From HGM04593 sp045589695 (GTDB taxonomy: Bacteria; Bacteroidota; Bacteroidia; Bacteroidales; Bacteroidaceae), in the NCBI GenBank assembly GCA_045589695.1, contig JAZNPP010000053.1, positions 25,387-89,386 on the forward strand: 64,000 nucleotides of DNA. The letters are read 5' to 3'. The position numbers were made by a program, and so were the translations under genes. Below, in pieces: positions 1-6,778 of the stretch. A model generated the notes under the pieces. The model was not told the DNA's origin and did no database searches. It saw only the letters and a list, made by a program, of their open reading frames with translations. Positions within the stretch are counted from its first letter, which is position 1. Each line of letters opens with the position of its first letter.

Positions 1-1806
1 GTTGTTCTCGCGGACAACATCTGTATCGACGGTTATTCGGCCCATATAACGGAAACCGTGCTTGAGATAGTGAAAGACTGTCATCTCGCTGAATGGGTCT
101 ATGGTTGGCATTCCGTCGCCTGTTGCATTACCAAATAGGACTCTGTCCTTGACGTGGATGCACGCTAAACGGCCGGGGCGCAAGATTCTCATAAGCTGTG
201 GGGTTAGGAAATCCATCTGCTCAAAGAATTTTTCGTTATCTTCGTTGTGCCCGAAGTCGTTATAGGTTGGGGTGTATTCGTAATGGTTCGAGAATGGTAT
301 GCTGGTTACAATGAGGTCAATGGAGTTATCGGGCATTGTCATACATTCTAAAACATTGTCGTTGTTAATAGCGGTGTAAAGCTCGCTTTTGCGCTCTTCG
401 CGCTGTGCAAACATCCAGCGTTGTAGTTTTTCTTCGGCTTGTATGGTGTTCAGGCCGTTTTCACGGACTATGGCTGTCATCTTTTCTACCATTCTGTTAT
501 GTTGGTCCCATTTTTGCATAAAGACTTTGTATATCTCTTGCTCGCTTTCGCTGTACACAAGATATAAATCAACCGGGTGCTGCTGCATAAAACGGTGGAT
601 GCGGGCTACTGCTTGGAACTTGTCGTTGAAACGGTAGTCGATGAACATAATTGCCTTGTGACAATGGTATTGGAAGTTGAGACCTTCGCCGAGCATTTCG
701 GGTTTTGCAACGAGGTACTTCAAACGACCTTCTTTGAAATCTTCGATTATTCGGTCGGCTTCGTCATCGTCCTGCGAACCGTAAACAGCTTTGCATTCGG
801 GTATGGCCTTGCAGAGTGCGTGTCGTTCATTCTCAAGGTCGTGCCACAAGAGGAAATGGCTGTCTTTGTTTTCGGGGCGGTTGATTATTTCGAGAACTCT
901 TTCTACTTTGCTGTCTATATTGTCTCGCTTTTCGCGAGCTGCATCTTGTAGTGAGAGGGCTGCATCTCGGAACATCTTTACTTGACCGTCTCTATCTGTG
1001 CCGGCCGTACTGTTATCAACGGAAACCACTTCTTCGTGTATGCGCAGTTCCGGTAATATGTAACCGTCATCGGGGTAACCTAAATCGCTTGGCTTGGTCA
1101 GGAACAGCCCCCACGTTGAAACCCATATCCAGAATTCGTTTTCTTTATGTGGGTACAGTGTGAGGTTGTTTACTTTTGTGCTGTCGCGCTGGAAGAAACG
1201 TGTCAGGGCTTGGCCTGTATCCATTATGCCAAGATATCCGGCATAGTGTATGAGTTCCTTGTAGCGGTTAGGCGATGGTGTTGCGGTGGCAACGAAGCGG
1301 TATTGTACATTCTTGAAGAGTGGCAGGAATTCTTGATATGTCTTGGTGCCGTAACCGCGAAGGACGCTTGCTTCGTCGAGCGATGTTGCGGTAAAATATC
1401 CCGGTTCTATTCGGATTCCTTCCTCTCCGTCGCGTACTCGCTCGTAATTGGTTATCATTATGTCTGTTTCGCAAGCATATACGTCTTGCATTGTTCTAAC
1501 ATAGGTAACTTTTAGGTTTAAATGTTTGCCGGCCTGCGAGGTAAATTCGGGAACTACTCTTTTGGGGCAAACGATAAGGGCTTTACCGCCTTTGTTCTTG
1601 ACGATTATACGAAGTATCTCTAATTGTGTAACGGTCTTTTGCATACCGAACGATGAGAATATTGCTCTGCAGCCGCCTTTTATAGCCCATTTTACAGTGT
1701 CTTTAACGTGGGGGTAGAGGGAAGGTGTTAATTCGCTGTCGCTTATCTCAAAACCTGTATTGTGGCTGATGGCTATTTTGTTTTTTAGAAAATCTATATA
1801 ATTCAT
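1..1806 (-). CDS. SNF2-type helicase fused to DNA methyltransferase (partial)
   Basis: The reading frame is open from ATG at 1806 to the window edge (602 residues seen, C-terminus missing). The N-terminal part is a SNF2/DEAD-like ATPase: a degenerate Walker A (FGMQKT, about residue 60), a DEAS box (SLDEAS), then TATPSPNRYKE and a second RecA-like domain ending near IHRFMQQHPVDLY. After a helical linker comes a DNA amino-methyltransferase domain with the motif DLIVTSIPFSNHY (a variant of TSPPY) and an SAM-fold region that runs off the edge. Such fusions occur in Bacteroidota phages and integrative elements, where they may modify or remodel element DNA; that role is inferred. Its ATG overlaps the stop of the PcfJ-like gene (ATGA, 1803-1806), so the two are probably translationally coupled. 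Confidence 0.85.
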   Translation of the reverse strand, partial: MNYIDFLKNKIAISHNTGFEISDSELTPSLYPHVKDTVKWAIKGGCRAIFSSFGMQKTVTQLEILRIIVKNKGGKALIVCPKRVVPEFTSQAGKHLNLKVTYVRTMQDVYACETDIMITNYERVRDGEEGIRIEPGYFTATSLDEASVLRGYGTKTYQEFLPLFKNVQYRFVATATPSPNRYKELIHYAGYLGIMDTGQALTRFFQRDSTKVNNLTLYPHKENEFWIWVSTWGLFLTKPSDLGYPDDGYILPELRIHEEVVSVDNSTAGTDRDGQVKMFRDAALSLQDAAREKRDNIDSKVERVLEIINRPENKDSHFLLWHDLENERHALCKAIPECKAVYGSQDDDEADRIIEDFKEGRLKYLVAKPEMLGEGLNFQYHCHKAIMFIDYRFNDKFQAVARIHRFMQQHPVDLYLVYSESEQEIYKVFMQKWDQHNRMVEKMTAIVRENGLNTIQAEEKLQRWMFAQREERKSELYTAINNDNVLECMTMPDNSIDLIVTSIPFSNHYEYTPTYNDFGHNEDNEKFFEQMDFLTPQLMRILRPGRLACIHVKDRVLFGNATGDGMPTIDPFSEMTVFHYLKHGFRYMGRITVDTDVVRENN

Positions 1807-3110
1807 ATTGCTTGTCTGATTTTATTCATATTGGCGTTTACAAGGTTGATTATCTCGTTGTGGTATGGGGTGTTTTGGTTGCAGACTCCACGGGACTGCA
1901 CGACTTTGAAGGTCTTGGTGTTTACCTCGACGGTCTCTATTCTACGGCCTTGCTTGTCTTTGGCTGAGAGTATGAGGCTGTGGGGCTTTTTGTAGTACCC
2001 GTTGATATAAACGCAGTGGTGCATTGCTGTGCCTTCGTGCTTCATTTCCTGGACTGACTGTATGACGGTGACTATTATGTTTTCGTTGCCGAAACAGATG
2101 CCGAAGAAACGGCCTTTGGTCTCGCGGTAGTTGGCTTCCCACTTCTTGATTTCGGCCCGGCGTGCTTCGAGTTCTTTCTTTTTCTCTTCGCTGCGGATTT
2201 TGTTAGTTAATCTTTCGTGTACTGCGTAAAGATCTGCGGGGCAGACATAGTGGGCGTTATGGGTGTCGAGGTTTAACCTTTGGAGGTTTGCTATGTGGTC
2301 GAGCCATATATCAGGCTCTGCTATGTGATAGTGATTGCGGTTGCATATCTTGACTGCGTGAACCGGGTACTCTGTTGTTCCTATGCGCAAGAGGTGCAGG
2401 AAGAGCTCGCGCTGGGTCTTGGCAAGCATCTCTAATGCCGGGGATGACAAGAGGGTTTTGCTGATTTCTACGGGGCTTATGTTGGGCCTGAGAAATGAAT
2501 TGTTCCAGCCGTTGCGCTTTAGTGTTGGGGTAACGGAAACGCGAGGATAGAGGTAGTTGCCTGTTACGTCGAACATATCAGAAAGAGCATAGCACCCTGT
2601 GTAGTTGGCATTGTGTTCTCTTGGTTTGTTCAGTGGTGTGTCGTAATTCCATATCTCACCAATTAGCGGAGAGCGTGTGTAGCCTTTGGAGAGGATGTAT
2701 TCTTTGCCGTCGGGGGCGACCCAGTGCTGATAGACTTCGTCCATATAGTAGTGCGTGGAGGTGCCGTAGGCGTTGAAACGCCGGGCAAGGATGGTGCGGA
2801 AGACTTGCCAATCGGCTATGTGGGTGATGTAGGTTGTATAATAGCTTTGGGAGTGCCGCTTGCCTTGTTTGCGGTCTAAGTTGATATGTGCTCCACATTG
2901 GGGGCATTGGCCGCCGAGTTCGAGGTCTATGTCTATTATGCCGGGCAACTGGTAGTGGATGTGGCCGCAACATTGGCACCATATTTCGCCACCGCGTTTC
3001 AGGTAGCCTACGCTGTCGTAATGGGAGTGTGCGTAGTTTATCTGTGCCTGGGTGAAGGGCTTTAGTTTCTTTTGCAGGGTGAGGATTTGGTTAAGGATTG
3101 CTTTTCTCAT
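1803..3110 (-). CDS. PcfJ-like protein
   Basis: A 435-residue protein resembling the PcfJ family, named after a pCF10 conjugation gene and common in phages and conjugative elements. Residues about 45-80 hold two Cys pairs (CQCCGHIH and CPQCGAH), likely a zinc site. The C-terminal 120 residues carry the family's conserved block: QEMKHEGTAMHHCV, then VNTKTFKVVQSRGVCNQ. The biochemical activity of PcfJ is not known. It lies 1 bp downstream of the PcfK-like gene and overlaps the helicase-methylase gene by 4 nt. PcfK and PcfJ are usually found side by side, which supports both calls. Confidence 0.75.
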   Translation of the reverse strand: MRKAILNQILTLQKKLKPFTQAQINYAHSHYDSVGYLKRGGEIWCQCCGHIHYQLPGIIDIDLELGGQCPQCGAHINLDRKQGKRHSQSYYTTYITHIADWQVFRTILARRFNAYGTSTHYYMDEVYQHWVAPDGKEYILSKGYTRSPLIGEIWNYDTPLNKPREHNANYTGCYALSDMFDVTGNYLYPRVSVTPTLKRNGWNNSFLRPNISPVEISKTLLSSPALEMLAKTQRELFLHLLRIGTTEYPVHAVKICNRNHYHIAEPDIWLDHIANLQRLNLDTHNAHYVCPADLYAVHERLTNKIRSEEKKKELEARRAEIKKWEANYRETKGRFFGICFGNENIIVTVIQSVQEMKHEGTAMHHCVYINGYYKKPHSLILSAKDKQGRRIETVEVNTKTFKVVQSRGVCNQNTPYHNEIINLVNANMNKIRQAI

Positions 3111-3111
3111 A

Positions 3112-3540
3112 TCAGTCGAACAGTGATGCCATTTGGGGTTGTTGTTTTCTCTTTTCGCGGAGCTTTGCCTTGCGCTCGATCTCTTTCAGCTCCAGCTCGT
3201 TCCTCACTTGGGCTTTGTATTCTGCCTCGGCTTGGCGGCGCAGGTCTTCTTGTTGCTTTTTGGTTAGCTTGGGTTTTTGCGATGTTCTTGAGCGCGGTGC
3301 TTTGCGGATTGTGATGTTGTCTTCGTCGTAGTAGTGGACGGCCATTCCATAAACTTCTTCATCGCTGATGACGACTGTTCCGCCTTTGGCTCTCGCATAG
3401 GCTTCGCCGGTTATGTATTGACAGCACTCTTGAATGCTCTTTTGGGGGTTGTTGTACTTGGCAGCGAAGAGTTCGTCGGTGGCTGCGCGGTTGTCGAGGT
3501 ATTGTTTTATTGCTGTTTGGAAGGGGTCTGTTGTTGCCAT
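3112..3540 (-). CDS. PcfK-like / AcrIIA9-like protein
   Basis: A 142-residue protein with the PcfK layout: a compact N-terminal domain (TDPFQTAIKQYLDNRA, then QECCQYITGEAYARA and EVYGMAVHYYDED), then a charged Lys/Glu/Arg helix, ending in QPQMASLFD. From memory, the Pfam PcfK family includes the Cas9 inhibitor AcrIIA9. That makes anti-CRISPR activity possible here but not shown. The C-terminal SLFD tail resembles the short beta-clamp- or partner-binding peptides at the ends of replication proteins. It sits between an unknown gene and the PcfJ-like gene in the early module. Confidence 0.7.
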   Translation of the reverse strand: MATTDPFQTAIKQYLDNRAATDELFAAKYNNPQKSIQECCQYITGEAYARAKGGTVVISDEEVYGMAVHYYDEDNITIRKAPRSRTSQKPKLTKKQQEDLRRQAEAEYKAQVRNELELKEIERKAKLREKRKQQPQMASLFD

Positions 3541-3546
3541 ATTGGT

Positions 3547-4335
3547 TTACTTTTCATATTCTTTGAGGAATTTCAAAATCTCTTTTATTACGTTCTCTTC
3601 GGCTTGGCGAACGGTATCGACGGTGGAGAGGTTCACGTCTTCACGGAGCCCGGTCTCACGCTTGAAGTATTCGTTCATCAGCTCGCTGATGTGGTGCTCC
3701 ATTTTTTGAAGGAGCAGAAAGGAACTGTCGTCATTGCGGAACTGACGGCGGTACATTCCTTTCCACGCTCGGACGGCTTGGCTTATCATGAGCTTGGAGA
3801 CGCAGAGGTCGCCACAGGTGGTGCGGAAGCTGTCGGGCAGCTGCATGATGCAGCCGATGATGTTGAAGCGGAAGATTTCCAGCTTGTTGTGGATGTACTC
3901 GCCGAAGTCGTCGAACATCTGTATTACTACGTCTTGCCGGTCCTCGGTGAGCTGGGAAAAGAAGAGGGTGTTGAAACGGTGGTAGGCGTTCATCAGGCAG
4001 GTGTAGTGCTTGCGCTCTTCTTTGCGGAAATCGACTTTTGAGAGGCGCTCGCTGCTGAGTATCTGGAAGACATCGAGCATGAGGTAGGGAACGAAGATGC
4101 CGGTTATGTCTTTGTTGCCGGTGGCGAACCATTCGTCGATGATGTTGTTTCGTACTTTAACAACACTCTGTCGGCGTTTAGGCGTGAGGCGATACACCGG
4201 CGTGCCTCTTCTAACCTGTGGCAGGGAATGGTAATACTGAGCTTGACAGTCTCGGGGCGCACTCCCTGACGGTGAAGGCGTGCGGAAGTTATCCGGATTA
4301 AGTCCATTTTGCTTTAAAAATTCTATTGGGTTCAT
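3547..4335 (-). CDS. Hypothetical early-module protein
   Basis: I chose ATG at 4335 (MNPIEFLKQNG, 262 residues) because it overlaps the upstream stop as ATGA (4332-4335), like its neighbours; a TTG start 13 codons upstream is possible. The N-terminal 50 residues are Pro/Ser-rich and look unstructured. The rest is helical, with several Trp/Tyr/Phe-rich segments, and ends in a charged helix. I see no catalytic motif and do not recognise the family. Its place between the repeat protein and PcfK/PcfJ suggests a replication or host-takeover role, which is only inference. Confidence 0.7.
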   Translation of the reverse strand: MNPIEFLKQNGLNPDNFRTPSPSGSAPRDCQAQYYHSLPQVRRGTPVYRLTPKRRQSVVKVRNNIIDEWFATGNKDITGIFVPYLMLDVFQILSSERLSKVDFRKEERKHYTCLMNAYHRFNTLFFSQLTEDRQDVVIQMFDDFGEYIHNKLEIFRFNIIGCIMQLPDSFRTTCGDLCVSKLMISQAVRAWKGMYRRQFRNDDSSFLLLQKMEHHISELMNEYFKRETGLREDVNLSTVDTVRQAEENVIKEILKFLKEYEK

Positions 4336-5177
4336 TCTACTTCTTTGAGTTCTCCATTGATTAACTGATACCAAGTGTCGGCCTTGACTGTTTCTCCATC
4401 GACCTTAACCGCTCGAACTTCTTTGATTGGATATGTCTCTCCATTCCACTCTTCTCTTTCGGCAATACACAGCCAACAGCCTATTGCTCCTTTTGCCTTG
4501 CATTGATAACCAGCTGCAAGAGCAATAGAATTTAAGCCTGTTGCGGATGATGCACCGTAGTCGCCTGTTGCGGATGATGCACCACAGTTGCCTGTTGCGG
4601 ATGATGCACCGTAGTTGCCTGTTGCGGATGATGCACCCTTATAGCCTGTTGCGGATGATGCACCACGGTTGCCTGTTGCGGATGATGCACCGTAGTTGCC
4701 TGTTGCGGATGATGCACCCTTATAGCCTGTTGCGGATGATGCACCCTTATAGCCTGTTGCGGATGATGCACCACGGTCGCCTGTTGCGGATGATGCACCA
4801 CGGTTGCCTGTTGCGGATGATGCACCGTAGTCGCCTGTTGCGTGTTTGGTATTCTCCGGTGTTGATTTTTCGAATGTAAATTTAATTGCAGCTGCAACAA
4901 TATCTTTTAGTGAAAGTTCTGCGCCTATCTTGATTTTCGTTGAGCAGGTTTTATCGCTTTCGCTCTTATCGATTTCTCCACTTTGTTCTACCTCGCAATA
5001 GCGACTATCATGGGGTGCATAATGACTGAATACATCTAATGGATGCTCGCAAGCGTGAAAACCACAGTGACAGGCTTTTGCTTCTTTCTCTTCGTATTCT
5101 TTGCCTATCTCGTACTGGAAGCCTCGGCACTTGAGGTCTTTGTCGAAGCCTTTGAATGATTTAATTGTCTTTGTCAT
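4332..5177 (-). CDS. Nonapeptide-repeat protein (DUF7666-like N-terminus)
   Basis: ATG at 5177 (MTKTIKSFKGFDKD) overlaps the upstream stop as ATGA (5174-5177), which decides the start (281 residues). The N-terminal 90 residues (FKGFDKDLKCRGFQYEIGKEY, CHCGFHACEHPLDVF) match a small domain common in phages, DUF7666-like by memory. Eleven copies of A-T-G-x-x-G-A-S-S follow, then a closing LNSIALAAGYQ and a short C-terminal domain with CWLCIAEREEWNG. The repeats resemble the left-handed beta-roll of YadA-type heads, so the middle probably forms an elongated beta solenoid. Function is unknown. The repeat DNA is almost invariant outside two codons. Confidence 0.8.
   Translation of the reverse strand: MTKTIKSFKGFDKDLKCRGFQYEIGKEYEEKEAKACHCGFHACEHPLDVFSHYAPHDSRYCEVEQSGEIDKSESDKTCSTKIKIGAELSLKDIVAAAIKFTFEKSTPENTKHATGDYGASSATGNRGASSATGDRGASSATGYKGASSATGYKGASSATGNYGASSATGNRGASSATGYKGASSATGNYGASSATGNCGASSATGDYGASSATGLNSIALAAGYQCKAKGAIGCWLCIAEREEWNGETYPIKEVRAVKVDGETVKADTWYQLINGELKEVE
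4545..4841 (-). repeat. 11 x 27-bp in-frame tandem repeat
   Basis: Eleven head-to-tail 27-bp units inside the nonapeptide-repeat gene. Twenty-one bases of each unit are essentially identical (coding GASS-ATG) and six bases vary, covering two adjacent codons. The variable pairs, from the N-terminal end, are DY, NR, DR, YK, YK, NY, NR, YK, NY, NC, DY. Units with the same pair have the same DNA, which points to recent slippage or unit shuffling. Copy number should differ between strains. Confidence 0.95.
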
Positions 5178-5788
5178 AGTTTGTTGAGTTTGGTTCTTTG
5201 GTATTCTTCGTAACTGATGCACTTGCCGGCACGCTCGTTGCGCTCTTGCTCGGCGCGTTGGTATTCGGCTTCGCGCTCAAGGCGGATGAGGTCGTCATCG
5301 CGCATTGTGCGATAGTGACGCAGGGCGATGAGTATCTTCTGTATGCCGCCGTAGTATTGGGCGGCTTCGGTGTACTCGCCTATCTTGTACCGGGCAAAGA
5401 AGTTGAGCAGCTCGGCAATGGTCATGTCGCCATAGGCAGAGAGGATGAGGGATGTTACCTCGGCCTTTGCCTCGGGGCTGAACAGTGCCTGGCCTTGCAG
5501 GGTGTCGATGTTCAATAGTTGAATATCTATCCACTTGGCGGCGACACCTTGACCGTACTTGGTGGACACATCGCACAGACGGGGGATATTCTCTAACTTG
5601 GCCACCTGCCCGGATGATAGGTTCTTGGATAGCAGCCTTGCCCCGGCAGATGGGTTATAAATCGTTAGAAAATTCTCCGGGGTGCTGCCTAATATAGTTT
5701 TCGTTGAGCTCGGCAATCTCTCGCTGGAGACGCTCTCGCTCGGCTTGCAGATATCCTGCTTTGCTTGTTGGAGTAGTTCTTTGTTCAT
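5174..5788 (-). CDS. DUF6633-like phage protein
   Basis: I chose ATG at 5788 (MNKELLQQAKQDI, 204 residues); an in-frame ATG at 5857 and a TTG at 5881 lie further upstream. With the 5788 start the gene overlaps the 3' end of the HTH gene by 134 nt in another frame. Conserved-looking blocks are LTIYNPSAGARLLSKN, YGQGVAAKWIDIQLLN and MTIAELLNFFARYKIGEY followed by YYGGIQKILIALRHYR. The last block resembles DUF6633 proteins of Bacteroidota phages. The C-terminal tail is a charged helix. No enzymatic motif is visible; a replication-accessory role is plausible from context. Confidence 0.65.
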   Translation of the reverse strand: MNKELLQQAKQDICKPSESVSSERLPSSTKTILGSTPENFLTIYNPSAGARLLSKNLSSGQVAKLENIPRLCDVSTKYGQGVAAKWIDIQLLNIDTLQGQALFSPEAKAEVTSLILSAYGDMTIAELLNFFARYKIGEYTEAAQYYGGIQKILIALRHYRTMRDDDLIRLEREAEYQRAEQERNERAGKCISYEEYQRTKLNKL

Positions 5789-6392
5789 AGCGTAATTGTA
5801 TTCGTAGCCAGTCAAAAAAGTGCCGTTTCGCGTCTTGAATGTCTTTGTGTGCGACATCGCGACATTGGATGTCAAGAGCAAATCGCTCTATCCACGGAAT
5901 AAGAGCTCTGGGTTGTAGCTGATACCGGAGTTCAACGCTTTCGCCCCATATCCTGTCGCCTTTCAAAATTTCGATAAATTCTTCACGCGCGCCTGATGAT
6001 GACGACGAATATTTTTCTTTGTTATTTTCTTTTATAGGGGGTGTGGGGGGAATGTTTTCTTTGTTTGTTTCTTTTGGTTTGTCGGTCTGCTTGTCGGTTT
6101 GTTTGTCGGCCGTGTTTTTTTCAACCTCGTAACTTGCGAAATTACAAATAGTTAAATGGGTGTTTTTGTTTGTCGTTTTGCTTGTCACCTTATTTGTCGC
6201 TATAAGGTGCGATAGGCATGTACGCAAGGTGCGCGGTGACATACCAAGTTCGTGGCAAATCGTTGAGTTCGTTGTCACGATATTGCCGTCCTCATCGGTC
6301 TTGTTAAGAAGATAAACAAATAGTTGAAGCACCTCCGGCTTGCGGAAATGCGGCCAGCAGACCGCATCCTCCACCCATATCACTTTTGCCAT
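5655..6392 (-). CDS. HTH replication-type protein
   Basis: A 245-residue protein in three parts. Residues 1-75 form a winged-helix-like DNA-binding domain (EVLQLFVYLLNKTDEDGNI, then CHELGMSPRTLRTCLSHLI). The middle is a low-complexity Lys/Thr/Asn linker with DKQTDKQTDK repeats and a Ser run. The C-terminal domain (IPWIERFALDI, then HFFDWLRIQLRYEQ) resembles the DUF7833 domain. This layout is typical of phage replication-initiator or primosome-loading proteins in Bacteroidota; the role is inferred. Its start overlaps the NinG-like gene by 13 nt, and its 3' end overlaps the next gene by 134 nt. Confidence 0.7.
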   Translation of the reverse strand: MAKVIWVEDAVCWPHFRKPEVLQLFVYLLNKTDEDGNIVTTNSTICHELGMSPRTLRTCLSHLIATNKVTSKTTNKNTHLTICNFASYEVEKNTADKQTDKQTDKPKETNKENIPPTPPIKENNKEKYSSSSSGAREEFIEILKGDRIWGESVELRYQLQPRALIPWIERFALDIQCRDVAHKDIQDAKRHFFDWLRIQLRYEQRTTPTSKAGYLQAERERLQREIAELNENYIRQHPGEFSNDL

Positions 6393-6778
6393 TTCTTTAT
6401 CTTCTTTAATTCGTTGAACTTCTCTCGGAAGTAGTCGGCGATTGCCTTGAGCTCGAATACTGAATACTTGCGGAAGATGTGTTTCTTTAGGTAAAGATGA
6501 TTTACAACTTCCTCGCCGTACTTAAGTATCAGTCCTCGGCGGTAGCCTTCGTTGTTACCCTCGTCAAAACGATTGCAGCTGCGACATTGAAGGTTGCAGT
6601 TGCGTTCATCGTACCGGGTATTCATGTGTTGGCGGTTGATAAAATGGCCGCAGTCGGCTTCTTTGTAGTGGACCGGCTTGCCACAGCTGATGCAACGGCC
6701 GAAGCCGTTAGCATCGCTGTCGCGCAGTCGTATATAGAGTGAAAACCAGCGGTCGAGGGTTGCTTTGAGGTTACTCAT
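6380..6778 (-). CDS. NinG/Rap-like recombination nuclease
   Basis: A 132-residue protein with the NinG/Rap signature: CISCGKPVHYKEADCGHFI, NRQHMNTRYDERN, then CNLQCRSCNRF. This is an HNH-related, zinc-binding fold with two CxxC pairs. In lambda, NinG (Rap) processes recombination intermediates such as Holliday junctions. Its position next to RecT and the nuclease-FtsK fusion fits a phage recombination module. It overlaps the fusion gene by 8 nt and the next gene by 13 nt. Confidence 0.85.
   Translation of the reverse strand: MSNLKATLDRWFSLYIRLRDSDANGFGRCISCGKPVHYKEADCGHFINRQHMNTRYDERNCNLQCRSCNRFDEGNNEGYRRGLILKYGEEVVNHLYLKKHIFRKYSVFELKAIADYFREKFNELKKIKKWQK

Noticed and set aside
4545..4841. 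Regular 27-bp repeats looking like a CRISPR array
   Set aside because: Units are contiguous with only 6 variable bases, are in frame, and code a continuous nonapeptide-repeat protein.
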